NCBI GenBank assembly: GCA_046350055.1
Contig: JAXMBC010000001.1
Location: 2,356,001-2,420,000, forward strand
Reading direction: 5' to 3'
Source: JAEUIE01 sp046350055
GTDB lineage: Bacteria > Planctomycetota > Planctomycetia > Gemmatales > HRBIN36
Length of the DNA stretch: 64,000 nt
Part shown: positions 1-9,163 of the stretch, piece by piece
Layout: each line of letters begins with the position of its first letter
Position numbering within the stretch: the first letter of the stretch is position 1
Program-made: the position numbers and the translations under genes
The notes under the pieces: model-generated
What the model was told of the DNA's origin: nothing
What the model saw: the letters and a program-made list of their open reading frames with translations, nothing else
Database searches by the model: none

Positions 1-2
1 GG

Positions 3-545
3 AACAACTACAAATACTACAGAGACAATGCGGCGACCCTCGGCAAACTGCTTCTTCTAGCAAGGCGGTTATGTGAGCGTGGCTGCGGTTTTGTTACAGT
101 TACGACTAACTTCGTTTGGGATATGCATGCCGATGTGAATAATGCACCATTGAGTGAAGGCATGCGATATGTTGGCCATCCTTTCGATCATGCAGTTTCA
201 ACTTTCCTGGAGGATGTAGCGTTACGTGGTCTTTCGGATCAGATCCTTCTGGTCTGCTGTGGTGAAATGGGACGAACACCGCGTATTAACAAACAGGGTG
301 GACGTGATCATTGGGGAAATCTGGCACCCCTGCTCCTGTCCGGAGGCGGATTGCAAATGGGGCAAGTGATTGGGCGCTCGACTTCTAATGGAGGAGAGCC
401 AGCAACCGAACCCTTCAACAATCGTAATTTGATAGCCACTATCATGCATACCCTGTTCGATATAGGCAAATTGCGGATTGCGCCTGGATTGCCTCGTGAG
501 ATTTCGAAAATGCTCGACTGGAGTCCGATAACCCAGCTGTTCTAG
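3..545 (+). CDS. DUF1501 family protein, C-terminal part (cut by window edge)
   Basis: The reading frame is open from base 3 to the stop at 545, so the start lies outside the window. Before the first in-frame ATG (base 123) the frame already encodes family sequence: LLLARRLCERGCGF followed by W-D-M-H. The rest has the family's typical GEMGRTPRIN and GGRDHWGNLAPLLLSGGG stretches, which match the complete paralogue at 7791-9095 closely. DUF1501 proteins are sulfatase/phosphatase-fold proteins, usually Tat-exported and abundant in planctomycetes; their biochemical role is not established. Which PSCyt partner it belongs to cannot be seen here. Confidence 0.9.
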   Translation, partial: NNYKYYRDNAATLGKLLLLARRLCERGCGFVTVTTNFVWDMHADVNNAPLSEGMRYVGHPFDHAVSTFLEDVALRGLSDQILLVCCGEMGRTPRINKQGGRDHWGNLAPLLLSGGGLQMGQVIGRSTSNGGEPATEPFNNRNLIATIMHTLFDIGKLRIAPGLPREISKMLDWSPITQLF

Positions 546-766
546 CGTAGTTTCAACGTTGCTTTATTGGAACGTACCCTGCCACCCAGGGGGCTCTGAA
601 AGAGAGCATCGCGTGAAGTTGGCTCAAGCCTGGCATTTATCAAAACAGATCAACCATGGATTACGATACTCTTTTAGTAACCAAGCAAAGTGAGCCAATG
701 TGGGCGAGTCATTTCATGAAGAAAAGTGGATGGCTCTTGGCCATCCACATGAACAAGACGCATGCA

Positions 767-1165
767 TTACCTTGGCGTTTCGGGTTTCGAATTAAAACTC
801 TCACCAAATGCGGCTGGTACGTAGCTGTTCCCTGACTTATTCAAGAATGCTGGATAGACTTCATTTTTGCGGAGTATGGGAACGGGACGAGGTCCGGGAA
901 ACGGTACAGTGGATACTTCATACTTTACTGTGATTGCGTCGCCTCTCTCCAACCCGGACAATGACCGTCCAACTCGAACAATCTGCGCTTGTATGGTAAC
1001 TTCCTTGTAAGTGCCATTTGCTCTGATCGAAACGCTGGTGATGTGGAGAATAACGGCTTCATCAGCTTCCCTCCGCAGTTTATCATAAGAGCCTGGTGGC
1101 AGTTCTGCGTGAACAGCAGGCATGGTGATAAGACAGAGGCACAGAGCCAGGATGCGTCGTGACAT
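767..1165 (-). CDS. Small exported protein of unknown function
   Basis: A 132-residue protein beginning MSRRILALCLC and continuing to a probable signal peptidase site after AVHA, so it is probably secreted or periplasmic. I chose the start at 1165 because it places the signal peptide at the N-terminus and has AGGA about 10 bases upstream. An ATG at 1189, preceded by GGAAGGGG, would add eight residues. The mature part is beta-rich in appearance (IVRVGRSLSGLERGDAITVKYEV) and ends in a proline-rich loop and short tail. The reading frame extends to 1267 but that part has no signal-like start. I do not recognise the family. It is downstream of the ribokinase gene on the same strand, 130 bases away. 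Confidence 0.6.
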   Translation of the reverse strand: MSRRILALCLCLITMPAVHAELPPGSYDKLRREADEAVILHITSVSIRANGTYKEVTIQAQIVRVGRSLSGLERGDAITVKYEVSTVPFPGPRPVPILRKNEVYPAFLNKSGNSYVPAAFGESFNSKPETPR

Positions 1166-1296
1166 GGTTGAGATTCCTGTGAAAGTCATGGCCCCTTCCA
1201 GTGTTACCACACTGTGAGGCTTGCATGTTTGCACATACCGATGAGGTCCTGTGTTGTGACACTTCACCCTGCAATTTTCGCAAAGATGTTTCCAGG

Positions 1297-2202
1297 TCAG
1301 GACTGGATGAAGTCATGCACTTCCTGCCAGGTCGGCATGGAGGGGCCGGCTCCAAAGCGTTGAACAGAAACAGCTGCTGCACTGTTTGCAAAGGCGACAG
1401 CCTGTTCAAGTGGATCACCGCAGGCCAATCTGCTTGCCAAGGCTCCAACAAAACAGTCGCCTGCCCCGGTACTGTCTATTGCCGATACGCTGTGTCCAAG
1501 TTCACGAACGATGCCTTTCTGATGAATTGCAACGACCCCATCTTTCCCGAGTGTCAACACAACAATCTGTTCCTTGAATGCTTGAAACCTTCGACAGCAG
1601 TCTGCAGCTGTATCAGGCGAAACCACGCTACCCGTTTGCTGATTCAATTCGGTAGCATTCAGGACAACCACATCGGAAAGTGCAAGCAAGTCATCAGGTA
1701 TTTTTTGCGATGGAGACGGATTCAGGATGTTGATGGTGCCTTTCGATTTGCCATGTTTGAAGAAAGCGAGCGTTGTTGACAAGGGGATTTCAAACTGGGC
1801 AACCAGTATGTTGCCCTGAGCAATGCTGTCGAGAAGTACATCGCTTTCGGTGAGCATGCTATTTGCACCAGGGATGACCACAATAGTGTTTTCACCCGTT
1901 TCGTTGACGACGATCACCGCCGTGCCGGAAGCTGCATTATGGACCCGTTTTACCAGACACGTATTCACACCAGCATGTTCCAGAAAGGAGCAGAGTTCTT
2001 TCCCATAACTGTCTGCTCCAACAGCTCCAAGCAGCACTGTGTCCGTTCCAAGTTTGGAAGATGCAATTGCCTGGTTGGCTCCTTTGCCACCAGGAACTAA
2101 TCTCACTTCCGTTCCGAGGACTGTTTCACCTGGCTTCGGGAACCGCTTTGTCCTGGCAACAATATCCATGTTAATACTGCCAGCGACGATTACTCGTGAC
2201 AT
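1297..2202 (-). CDS. rbsK: Ribokinase (PfkB carbohydrate kinase family)
   Basis: A 301-residue protein of normal ribokinase length, expected to phosphorylate ribose to ribose 5-phosphate with ATP in the cytoplasm. Visible signatures are GSINMD at residues 8-13, the PfkB motif GGKGANQA near residue 38, and the ATP/anion-hole motif STGAGDCFVGALA near residue 245 with the catalytic Asp of GAGD. All are intact. No ribose transporter or RbsD is nearby, so the substrate could be another pentose or nucleoside sugar. The gene is transcribed away from the PSCyt gene at 2505, and the 302 bases between them are a divergent promoter region in which no clear sigma-70 boxes stand out. Confidence 0.9.
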   Translation of the reverse strand: MSRVIVAGSINMDIVARTKRFPKPGETVLGTEVRLVPGGKGANQAIASSKLGTDTVLLGAVGADSYGKELCSFLEHAGVNTCLVKRVHNAASGTAVIVVNETGENTIVVIPGANSMLTESDVLLDSIAQGNILVAQFEIPLSTTLAFFKHGKSKGTINILNPSPSQKIPDDLLALSDVVVLNATELNQQTGSVVSPDTAADCCRRFQAFKEQIVVLTLGKDGVVAIHQKGIVRELGHSVSAIDSTGAGDCFVGALASRLACGDPLEQAVAFANSAAAVSVQRFGAGPSMPTWQEVHDFIQS

Positions 2203-2504
2203 TGCTCACTCCCTGGCGATGATGTCTTGCTTCGTTTAGCGGGCTGGTAGCTGGCAGGTCTACGGTGCAAGTATCGCCAACGAAGATCCATGCAAGACGC
2301 GTAGGTAATATAGATCAGTTTCTGCCGTCTCTGGAGAAAGAGGTCTGTGTCCAGTAACGCCTGCTCATTGAAACCACTGGACACAGTCAGGGTACTTTTT
2401 GTTGTGGCCTGCTGCGAGCAGTGTTATGGTATATCATCGAGAATTGATCCGTACCCGCCTGGCATCCACGCCTGCCCCGCATGAAGCCGTCTTCGGAATG
2501 GTCC
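2203..2504. other. Divergent intergenic region, no gene seen
   Basis: About 300 bases separate the starts of the ribokinase gene (leftward) and the PSCyt/DUF1553 gene (rightward). It must carry both promoters. I see no convincing consensus promoter, RNA gene or repeat. Short open frames here show no recognisable protein features. Confidence 0.5.
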
Positions 2505-5282
2505 ATGAAAGTTGCTACAAGTCTTTTCCTCTCAGCCCTATTAAGCCTCGGTAATAGCGAGAAGGCTGATGATCTTGTTGATTTCGTTCGTGACGTTCGT
2601 CCTATCTTTGACAAGCACTGCATGAGTTGTCATGGCCCGGCCAAGCAGCGTTCTGGATTTCGACTTGACGTCAAATCCGAGGCGATCAAAGGTGGTGATA
2701 CTTTTCAGCCTGCCATCATTCCGGGCAAGGCTGCGGAGAGTCCCCTGATTCATCTGGTATCCGGCAAGAACAAAGACCTGGTGATGCCACCCAAAGGCGA
2801 CCGTTTGACGGAGAAAGAAATCAAGACCCTGTCAGCCTGGATCAATGCAGGCGCTGTGTGGCCGGCAGGTGCTGACCGAGTTAAGTTGGAAAACAAACGG
2901 AATCACTGGTCTTTCCAGCCTTTGAGCACACCGGTGGTGCCGAAGCCAGTCAACCATGCCTGGCCACACAACGACATGGATCGCTTCATCCTGGCACGCC
3001 TGGAGAAAGAGGGCCTGGGTCCGAGTGCAACCGCCGATCGTGCAACCTGGTTGCGGCGAGTCACGCTCGATCTCACCGGGTTGCCACCAACACTCGATCA
3101 GCTGAATTCCTTCACGAAGGATCGTCGTCCGAATGCTTACGAACGGGTAGTGGATAAACTGCTGCAATCGCCACGTTATGGCGAACGCTGGGCCCAGCAT
3201 TGGCTCGATGTAGTGCGCTACGCCGATACGCATGGCTACGAAGTAAATACCGAACGCCCTAACGCCTGGCCCTATCGCGACTACGTCATCGAAGCGATCA
3301 ACAAGGACACGCCGTACGACCGATTTGTCAAGGAGCAACTCGTTGGTGATGTCATGGGGAAAGACGCGGCGACGGGGTTTCTGGTGACTTCGTCAGTATT
3401 GCTGCCCGGCCAGATCGGAGCGGATGAACCATCGAAAAGGCTGGCCAGGCAGGATGCCATCGACGATATCGTGGTCAACATCGGGCAGACGTTTCTTGGT
3501 CTCAGCATCGGCTGCGCCCGATGCCATGACCACAAGTTCGATCCGATCAGTCAGCGTGATTATTATGCGATGCAGGGGTTCGTTGCTGGGGTGGAGTATG
3601 AGGATCGTCCACTGCAGACCCCGGAAGCAGTAGCCGCACGGAAAGCCATCGCTGAGGCGAATACTGCGATTGCTGAGATCGATCAACAACTGGCTCGCCT
3701 GGTACCCCTGGCCCGTTCCGGTGCCCAACGGTCCATGGTCAATGCCCGCATGAACGTCGAACGGTTCACACCGATCCACGCAAAACGGCTTCGGCTGACT
3801 ATCCAGGCGACCAACAATCTCGAGCCGTGCATTGATGAACTGGAAGTGTACGACAGTAACGGTAAAAATGTTGCTCTGGCCAGCGCTGGCACGAAGGCTA
3901 CCGCATCGGGAAGCACCACGGTAGCAGACCGGCACGAACTGCGTTTTGTCCATGATGGAGTCTATGGCAACTCCCGTAGCTGGATGGCAGACCGCGCCAC
4001 GGGCTGGATCATGCTGGAGTTTCCCGAAGAGCAGACCATCGACCGAATGGTCTGGTCCCGTGACCGTGAAGGCAAGTTCACTGATCGACTGGCGACGAAC
4101 TATGTCATCGAAGTTTCCAATGGAAATAACAAGTGGACGGCTGTAGCCGACTCGACTGATCGTGTGGTGTTCGATGCAAACAGGAAAAGTGCGCAGCCAT
4201 TCTCTACGGATGGCCTGAGCAATGACGAGAAGCAGAAAGCGCAAAAGCTGCTGGCACAGCGGAAAGTGCTTGAACGAAAAGTGAACCAGAACACCGTCGC
4301 CCAGGTAGCCTTCGCCGGTCTGTTCCGCAAGCCCGATGTCATCCGGCTTCTTTCTCGTGGCGACCCGGAACAACCCAGGGATGAGATAGCTCCCGCTATT
4401 CCTGAACTCTTCGGCAAAAGCAATCTGGCGAAGGATGCCAGCGAACAGCAGCGCCGCCTGGCACTGGCTGAGTGGATCGCTAACCCGATGAATCCCATGA
4501 CGGCGCGAGTCATCGTCAATCGACTCTGGCAGGGGCACTTCGGCACCGGACTGGTCGATACACCCAGTGATTTCGGTTGGAATGGATCGAAACCTACTCA
4601 TCCTGAATTACTCGATTGGCTGGCAGGCGAGTTGATCCGAAGTGGCTGGTCGATGAAGCATCTGCATCGCCTGATCGTTCTGTCGGCCACCTATCGGCAA
4701 AGCAGTCGGATCAACCCCAGTGCCCAGTCCAGGGATGCGGATGATCGCCTGCTCTGGCGGTTCCCCTCTCGCCGGCTCGAAGCCGAAGCGGTGCGTGATT
4801 CGATGCTCTTGGTCAGCGGTCAATTAAACCTGCAAATGGGCGGACGGGGCTTCGACCTGTTCGACAAGCGTGGTGGACTCACCGGCTTCAAGCCGATCGA
4901 ATCCCTGACGGAACAAAGTCGGCGGCGCATGATCTATGCTCATCGGGTCAGGCGAGAGCGGGATGGCGTGTTTGGGGCCTTTGATTGCCCTGACTATGGT
5001 CAAAGCACGGCCCGCCGACGTGAGTCAACAACACCGCTCCAAGCATTAAACCTATTCAATAGTGCATTCACGTTTGATACTGCGAAGGCTTTCGCAGATC
5101 GTATTGAGCGACAAGCAGGGAAGGATTGCTCGGCTGCTATCTTGCAGGCCTATCGGCTGGCGCTGGGCCGCGATCCTTCCACCGAAGAGATCGCTGATGC
5201 TGGCAAGGTAGTTGGTGAATACGGACTATCAGCATTGTGCAGGGCCTTGTTTAACAGCAACGAGTTTCTTTACCTCCCGTAA
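2505..5282 (+). CDS. PSCyt1-DUF1549-DUF1553 surface cytochrome-like protein
   Basis: A 925-residue exported protein with the planctomycete layout PSCyt1 - PSCyt2/DUF1549 - DUF1553. After a signal peptide a haem-binding motif C-M-S-C-H is at residues 39-43. The sequence from WSFQPL through RYADTHGYEVNTERPNAWPYRDYV is DUF1549, including a second CARCHDHKFDP haem-type motif. A jellyroll segment of about 130 residues (FTPIHAKRLRLTI to WTAVADSTDR) resembling an F5/8-type discoidin/galactose-binding domain sits before the DUF1553 part (ARVIVNRLWQGHFG ... TPLQALNLFNS). The start at 2505 gives the best signal peptide; an in-frame ATG lies at 2481. The DUF1501 gene follows after 7 bases, the usual two-gene unit. 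The family is linked to polysaccharide degradation only by genomic association. Confidence 0.92.
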   Translation: MKVATSLFLSALLSLGNSEKADDLVDFVRDVRPIFDKHCMSCHGPAKQRSGFRLDVKSEAIKGGDTFQPAIIPGKAAESPLIHLVSGKNKDLVMPPKGDRLTEKEIKTLSAWINAGAVWPAGADRVKLENKRNHWSFQPLSTPVVPKPVNHAWPHNDMDRFILARLEKEGLGPSATADRATWLRRVTLDLTGLPPTLDQLNSFTKDRRPNAYERVVDKLLQSPRYGERWAQHWLDVVRYADTHGYEVNTERPNAWPYRDYVIEAINKDTPYDRFVKEQLVGDVMGKDAATGFLVTSSVLLPGQIGADEPSKRLARQDAIDDIVVNIGQTFLGLSIGCARCHDHKFDPISQRDYYAMQGFVAGVEYEDRPLQTPEAVAARKAIAEANTAIAEIDQQLARLVPLARSGAQRSMVNARMNVERFTPIHAKRLRLTIQATNNLEPCIDELEVYDSNGKNVALASAGTKATASGSTTVADRHELRFVHDGVYGNSRSWMADRATGWIMLEFPEEQTIDRMVWSRDREGKFTDRLATNYVIEVSNGNNKWTAVADSTDRVVFDANRKSAQPFSTDGLSNDEKQKAQKLLAQRKVLERKVNQNTVAQVAFAGLFRKPDVIRLLSRGDPEQPRDEIAPAIPELFGKSNLAKDASEQQRRLALAEWIANPMNPMTARVIVNRLWQGHFGTGLVDTPSDFGWNGSKPTHPELLDWLAGELIRSGWSMKHLHRLIVLSATYRQSSRINPSAQSRDADDRLLWRFPSRRLEAEAVRDSMLLVSGQLNLQMGGRGFDLFDKRGGLTGFKPIESLTEQSRRRMIYAHRVRRERDGVFGAFDCPDYGQSTARRRESTTPLQALNLFNSAFTFDTAKAFADRIERQAGKDCSAAILQAYRLALGRDPSTEEIADAGKVVGEYGLSALCRALFNSNEFLYLP

Positions 5283-5289
5283 GTTACAC

Positions 5290-6744
5290 ATGAACCCCTA
5301 CTCCAGCTTCCTTGATCGTCGGCGATTCCTGGGCCAGAGCTCAACGGCTCTGGGGGCGATTGCGTTGACAAGTTTACTGGGGCAGGAAGGGCTTTTGGCA
5401 GCACAAGGCCCGGTCATCGATCCGGGTAAACCCTACGCCCCCCGTCCTCCCCACTTCCCTGCGAAGGCAAAACGGGTGGTGATGATTTTCTGTGCCGGGG
5501 CTGTCAGCCAACTGGAAACCTGGGACTACAAACCCGAGCTGATTAAACGGGATGGCACTCCACTCGCTGGTGGCCCCGCAGTCACGTTTCAGGGACCGGC
5601 CGGCAATCTCGCCCGCCCTCAATACGAGTTTCGACAGCGTGGCAAGACCGGGAAGTGGGTCTCAGACTTGATACCGCATCTAGCGGAACTGACCGATGAC
5701 ATCGCCTTCGTCCATTCGCTGACCAGCAAGAGCAATACCCACGGTCCCGCGGAGAACTTCCTTTCCACCGGCTTTGTTCTGGATGGGTTCCCCAGTATTG
5801 GCTCGTGGGTAACCTATGCTCTCGGAAGTGAAAACCAGAACCTGCCCGCCTATGTAGCAATCCCAGACCCCCGCGGTGTTCCGCAAGCAGGCTCGAACAA
5901 CTGGGGGCCCGGCTTCCTCCCAGCTGATTTCCAGGGTACGCCATTCAGTGCTTCCGAAAAGATTCGCCATCTGTCTCCACCAAACGGTGTCTCCGTAGCA
6001 GCAGATCGCGCCACGCGGCAACTGTTGGATCGCATGAATGAGCGTCATCTTGCAGCGAACCCCGGCGATGGCCGATTAGCTGCCCGCATTGCCAGTTACG
6101 AACTGGCGGCCCGCATGCAGCTCAGTGTTCCCGAACTCTACGACCTTTCCAGAGAGCCAGCCCATGTCTTGAAATTGTACGGTGCTGACGACACAACCAA
6201 TCCGAACAAGGCTGCGTTCGCCCTAAACTGTATTCTCGCCCGGCGGCTGATCGAAAAGGGTGTTCGCTTCGTGCAACTCTTCAACGGTGCCTATGCCAGC
6301 GGAGGCGATCTGAACTGGGATGGTCACAACAAACTCAAGGAGCAGTACGACAAGCATGCTGCCATCCTGGATCAGCCAGCTGCTGCACTGATCAGAGATC
6401 TGAAACAGCGAGGGCTCCTGGCTGATACGCTCATCGTGTGGTGTACCGAGTTTGGCCGCATGCCATTCTTCCAGAAAGGGGCGAAAGGCCGCGATCATAA
6501 CCCGGATGGCTTCACCTGCTGGATGACCGGCGCTGGCATCAAACCCGGTGTCAGCCACGGTGTGACGGATGATCTCGGCCAGCGTGCCGTCCAGGACATT
6601 CATCCTCTGTACGATTTCAATGCCACGATCCTGCACCTCCTCGGCCTCGATCACGAGAAACTGACCTTTGAGCATAACGGCGTGAGACGTCGATTAACCA
6701 ATGTCGAAGGGCATGTGATCCGGGAAATACTGTTGCCAGGCTAG
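5290..6744 (+). CDS. DUF1501 family protein, Tat-exported
   Basis: A 484-residue protein starting MNPYSSFLDRRRFLGQSS, a Tat signal with twin arginine and FLG followed by a hydrophobic alanine/leucine stretch. The start at 5290 is favoured because it begins the Tat signal; the reading frame extends upstream into the preceding gene. Family landmarks include MIFCAGAVSQLETWDYKPEL (metal-site-like region), SKSNTHGPAENFLSTGF, the FVQLFNGAYASGGDLNWDGH stretch and CTEFGRMPFFQKGAKGRDHN near the C-terminus. It is co-transcribed with the PSCyt/DUF1553 gene immediately upstream, which is the canonical planctomycete pairing. The function is inferred to be extracytoplasmic hydrolase-like; the substrate is unknown. 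Confidence 0.92.
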   Translation: MNPYSSFLDRRRFLGQSSTALGAIALTSLLGQEGLLAAQGPVIDPGKPYAPRPPHFPAKAKRVVMIFCAGAVSQLETWDYKPELIKRDGTPLAGGPAVTFQGPAGNLARPQYEFRQRGKTGKWVSDLIPHLAELTDDIAFVHSLTSKSNTHGPAENFLSTGFVLDGFPSIGSWVTYALGSENQNLPAYVAIPDPRGVPQAGSNNWGPGFLPADFQGTPFSASEKIRHLSPPNGVSVAADRATRQLLDRMNERHLAANPGDGRLAARIASYELAARMQLSVPELYDLSREPAHVLKLYGADDTTNPNKAAFALNCILARRLIEKGVRFVQLFNGAYASGGDLNWDGHNKLKEQYDKHAAILDQPAAALIRDLKQRGLLADTLIVWCTEFGRMPFFQKGAKGRDHNPDGFTCWMTGAGIKPGVSHGVTDDLGQRAVQDIHPLYDFNATILHLLGLDHEKLTFEHNGVRRRLTNVEGHVIREILLPG

Positions 6745-6875
6745 ATCACAGGTGGAGCACCGACGTTCCCTGGCCCACCTCTCCTGCGTTGTTTCAACTC
6801 AAAAATTGCACTAGCATCGATTGTAGAATCTGCTATAGCCCCGGCGTGGATGGACTCTTAGGGGAGGGTAGGGAC

Positions 6876-7667
6876 ATGAAAACGCGACGTGCCTGGCTGA
6901 GCGTGTCGGCAGCCCTGGTCACCGGGGTGGCACTCGGTTGGTTCATGAATGCCAGACAACCCGCCTACGCTGGCGGCAGCACCGACCGTCACGACGACTT
7001 TGTCATGGCGACCGGTCCAGTCAATCAGACTCTCGTTAACAGTGCCCAGTTCCAGAGTGCTGAGCTGGATGGACTGTGGGTACTCGACTACAAGTCTGGC
7101 AAGCTGCAAGCCAGTGCTATCAACCGCAATACTGGCAAGATGAGTGCCATCAGCGAAGTGGATCTGGTCAAGGAATTTGAGATCGCCCCACGGGCCAATG
7201 TGCACTTCATGATGACCACCGGCAGCGTCATCAAAGGCCAGTCGGTCCTCTATCTGATGGAAACCACCACTGGCAAGCTCGGCGTCTACAGCATGAGTAG
7301 CGATAACGGTAACAGCATGGGTTCACAGGAACGCATCCTCATCCGCAAGCACGATATGGTTTCCACCCGCAGCAACAGCCAGGCTCCAGCAGCTTCGTTA
7401 CTGCAATCCACAGGCGGTGGCGGTGCCCCGGCAAATCTGCAGCAGAATCAGTCTGCATATCCCAATCCGCAGTTCCCCTCCACGCCGATGGTGCCTGGTA
7501 ACAACATGAACAACAACCAGTTCCAGAACAATGCACCATACCAGAATGCTGCACCGAGCCAGACAAGTCCGTTCCCGAATGGCATTGCCCCTGGCACCAT
7601 GCAGCCACAGGGTGGCTTTGTCCCCGGCAATGTGCAGCCCAACGGTAACCTGGGTGGCGGCAAGTAG
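6876..7667 (+). CDS. Exported protein with Asn/Gln/Pro-rich tail, function unknown
   Basis: A 263-residue protein beginning MKTRRAWLSVSAALVTGVA, a signal peptide or N-terminal membrane anchor. The start at 6876 follows a strong purine-rich ribosome binding site (GGGGAGGGTAGGGAC); the open frame extends to 6789 but without signal-like sequence. Residues about 40-150 form a beta-rich globular section (LDGLWVLDYKSGKLQASAINR, VLYLMETTTGKLGVYSM). The last 90 residues are low complexity, rich in Gln, Asn, Pro and Gly (NNMNNNQFQNNAPYQ). I recognise the general type from planctomycetes but not a named family. A strong hairpin terminator follows at 7697. Confidence 0.75.
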   Translation: MKTRRAWLSVSAALVTGVALGWFMNARQPAYAGGSTDRHDDFVMATGPVNQTLVNSAQFQSAELDGLWVLDYKSGKLQASAINRNTGKMSAISEVDLVKEFEIAPRANVHFMMTTGSVIKGQSVLYLMETTTGKLGVYSMSSDNGNSMGSQERILIRKHDMVSTRSNSQAPAASLLQSTGGGGAPANLQQNQSAYPNPQFPSTPMVPGNNMNNNQFQNNAPYQNAAPSQTSPFPNGIAPGTMQPQGGFVPGNVQPNGNLGGGK

Positions 7668-7696
7668 TCTGTTGTAGGATAGAATTTAATACAACT

Positions 7697-7734
7697 GAGC
7701 GGCGGGATTCACTCCCGTCGCTCGTTCCTTTTTA
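7697..7734 (+). terminator. Rho-independent terminator
   Basis: An 11-bp stem GAGCGGCGGGA / TCCCGTCGCTC with one G-T pair and a 5-base loop (7697-7723), followed by CGTTCCTTTTTAT. It ends the transcript of the Asn/Gln-rich exported protein. Confidence 0.8.
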
Positions 7735-7790
7735 TGCGGATACTGAGCCGCACCATATTGCATGACTATCTTCTTCTAACAAACGAATGA

Positions 7791-9095
7791 CTACAGCAGT
7801 TCTTCCAGCACCCTGCCTGTTTCTACAAGATACGCTGGACGACCTGAGGGGTCCTTGAATTGGCTGCGGGGGTCGATTCCCATCTGATGACAGACGGTGG
7901 CCATCAGATCTTGTGGCGAGACCGGTTTGCTGCGGGGATACTCCGCCTTGGCGGATGATTCACCGAAGGCCTGTCCGAGTTGCAGTCCGCCACCAGCAAG
8001 GGCAAGCGTACTGAGCTGCGACCAGTGATCGCGGCCAGCGCTGCTGTTGATACGGGGCGTACGGCCAAACTCACCGGTAATGACCAGCAGCACGTTGTCC
8101 AGCATGCCGCGGGCCGTCAGGTCTTCGATAAAGGCGGACACAGCCAGATCGAGCGGGGCGCTGGTGCGTTCCATGCTGCGCTTGATGTCGCTATGCATGT
8201 CCCAGCCGCCGTAGTGAATGGTGACGAAGCCACAACCTGCCTCGCATAGACGGCGAGCGAGGAGCATCTGGTTACCCAGGTTGCTTCGGCCATAGCGGTC
8301 GCGGGTACGAGGAGCTTCCCGTTCAAGGTTGAAGACCTCTTTGCTGCCACTCTTGATAAGCTGAAATGCCTGGCTCTCAAAACTGTCGAGGCCGTTCATC
8401 AGGCCGGTCTTGTCAATCTGACGATCCATCTGATCGAGGGCGTGCAGCAACGACTGGCGATCTTCCAGACGGTTGGCCGTTACCTTGAGATCCATGTTGC
8501 TGCGGGCACGCCCGCTGGTATCGAACGGAGCATAGGCATGGCCGAGCCAGGCGGGGCCATCGGCATAGATTCCACCCAGTCGAATGTACGTCGGCACACC
8601 GGCATCATTATTGGGGCCACGCATGCGGCTTACAATGGAACCCATTGACGGTTTGATTGGAGCAGCACCATTATCTGCTGGCGCGTGGTTGTAACCCGTC
8701 ATCACCCAATGGGTACCACCCGAATGGCCAGCATTGTTGTGGCTGAACGAGCGAACGAAGATCATGCGATCAGCAACTGCTGCAATACGGGGCAGCGTGC
8801 CGCCGATGGAAACACCCGGGATGCGGGTCTTGGCTTCGCCGGTCAGGCTGCGGTACTCTGCCGGCGCGTTCATCTTCGGATCAAAGGTTTCCACATGGCT
8901 GGCTCCACCGCCAAGCCAGAGCCAGACGACGGACATGGTCTTGGTGGGTTTACCCGCTGCGGATGCCTGAGCCTTGCTCTTGAGAAGATCAGCCAGCCCG
9001 ATGCTGCTGAGCCCCAGGGCGCCAATGCGGAGAAAATCACGTCGGGTGCGGCCATCGCAGGAATGGCTCTGCTGGTTGCCAAGGAAGGAAAGCAT
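7791..9095 (-). CDS. DUF1501 family protein, Tat-exported
   Basis: A 434-residue protein. The N-terminus has the Tat motif TRRDFLRIGALGLSSIGLADLL, then SVVWLWLGGGASHVETFDPK, SFSHNNAGHSGGTHWVMTGY, GCGFVTIHYGGWDMHSD and ITGEFGRTPRINSSAGRDHW, all DUF1501 landmarks. It resembles the truncated copy at the window start more than the copy at 5290-6744. Unlike the usual arrangement there is no PSCyt partner next to it; it stands alone between a convergent gene and a divergent sulfatase gene, with about 68 bases to the sulfatase start. Confidence 0.9.
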   Translation of the reverse strand: MLSFLGNQQSHSCDGRTRRDFLRIGALGLSSIGLADLLKSKAQASAAGKPTKTMSVVWLWLGGGASHVETFDPKMNAPAEYRSLTGEAKTRIPGVSIGGTLPRIAAVADRMIFVRSFSHNNAGHSGGTHWVMTGYNHAPADNGAAPIKPSMGSIVSRMRGPNNDAGVPTYIRLGGIYADGPAWLGHAYAPFDTSGRARSNMDLKVTANRLEDRQSLLHALDQMDRQIDKTGLMNGLDSFESQAFQLIKSGSKEVFNLEREAPRTRDRYGRSNLGNQMLLARRLCEAGCGFVTIHYGGWDMHSDIKRSMERTSAPLDLAVSAFIEDLTARGMLDNVLLVITGEFGRTPRINSSAGRDHWSQLSTLALAGGGLQLGQAFGESSAKAEYPRSKPVSPQDLMATVCHQMGIDPRSQFKDPSGRPAYLVETGRVLEELL

Positions 9096-9163
9096 GGGAC
9101 TATCCGGACAGGTGGGAATACGGGCAGTGCTTTAAGTATAGCCATTGATTGGAAGGCTTGTCA

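Noticed and set aside
3..545. DUF1501 gene fragment as a pseudogene
   Set aside because: The frame is open to the window edge with family sequence throughout, so it is simply cut by the window.
6789..6875. Upstream extension of the Asn/Gln-rich protein
   Set aside because: Residues before the ATG at 6876 are not signal-like and the strong ribosome binding site lies directly before 6876.
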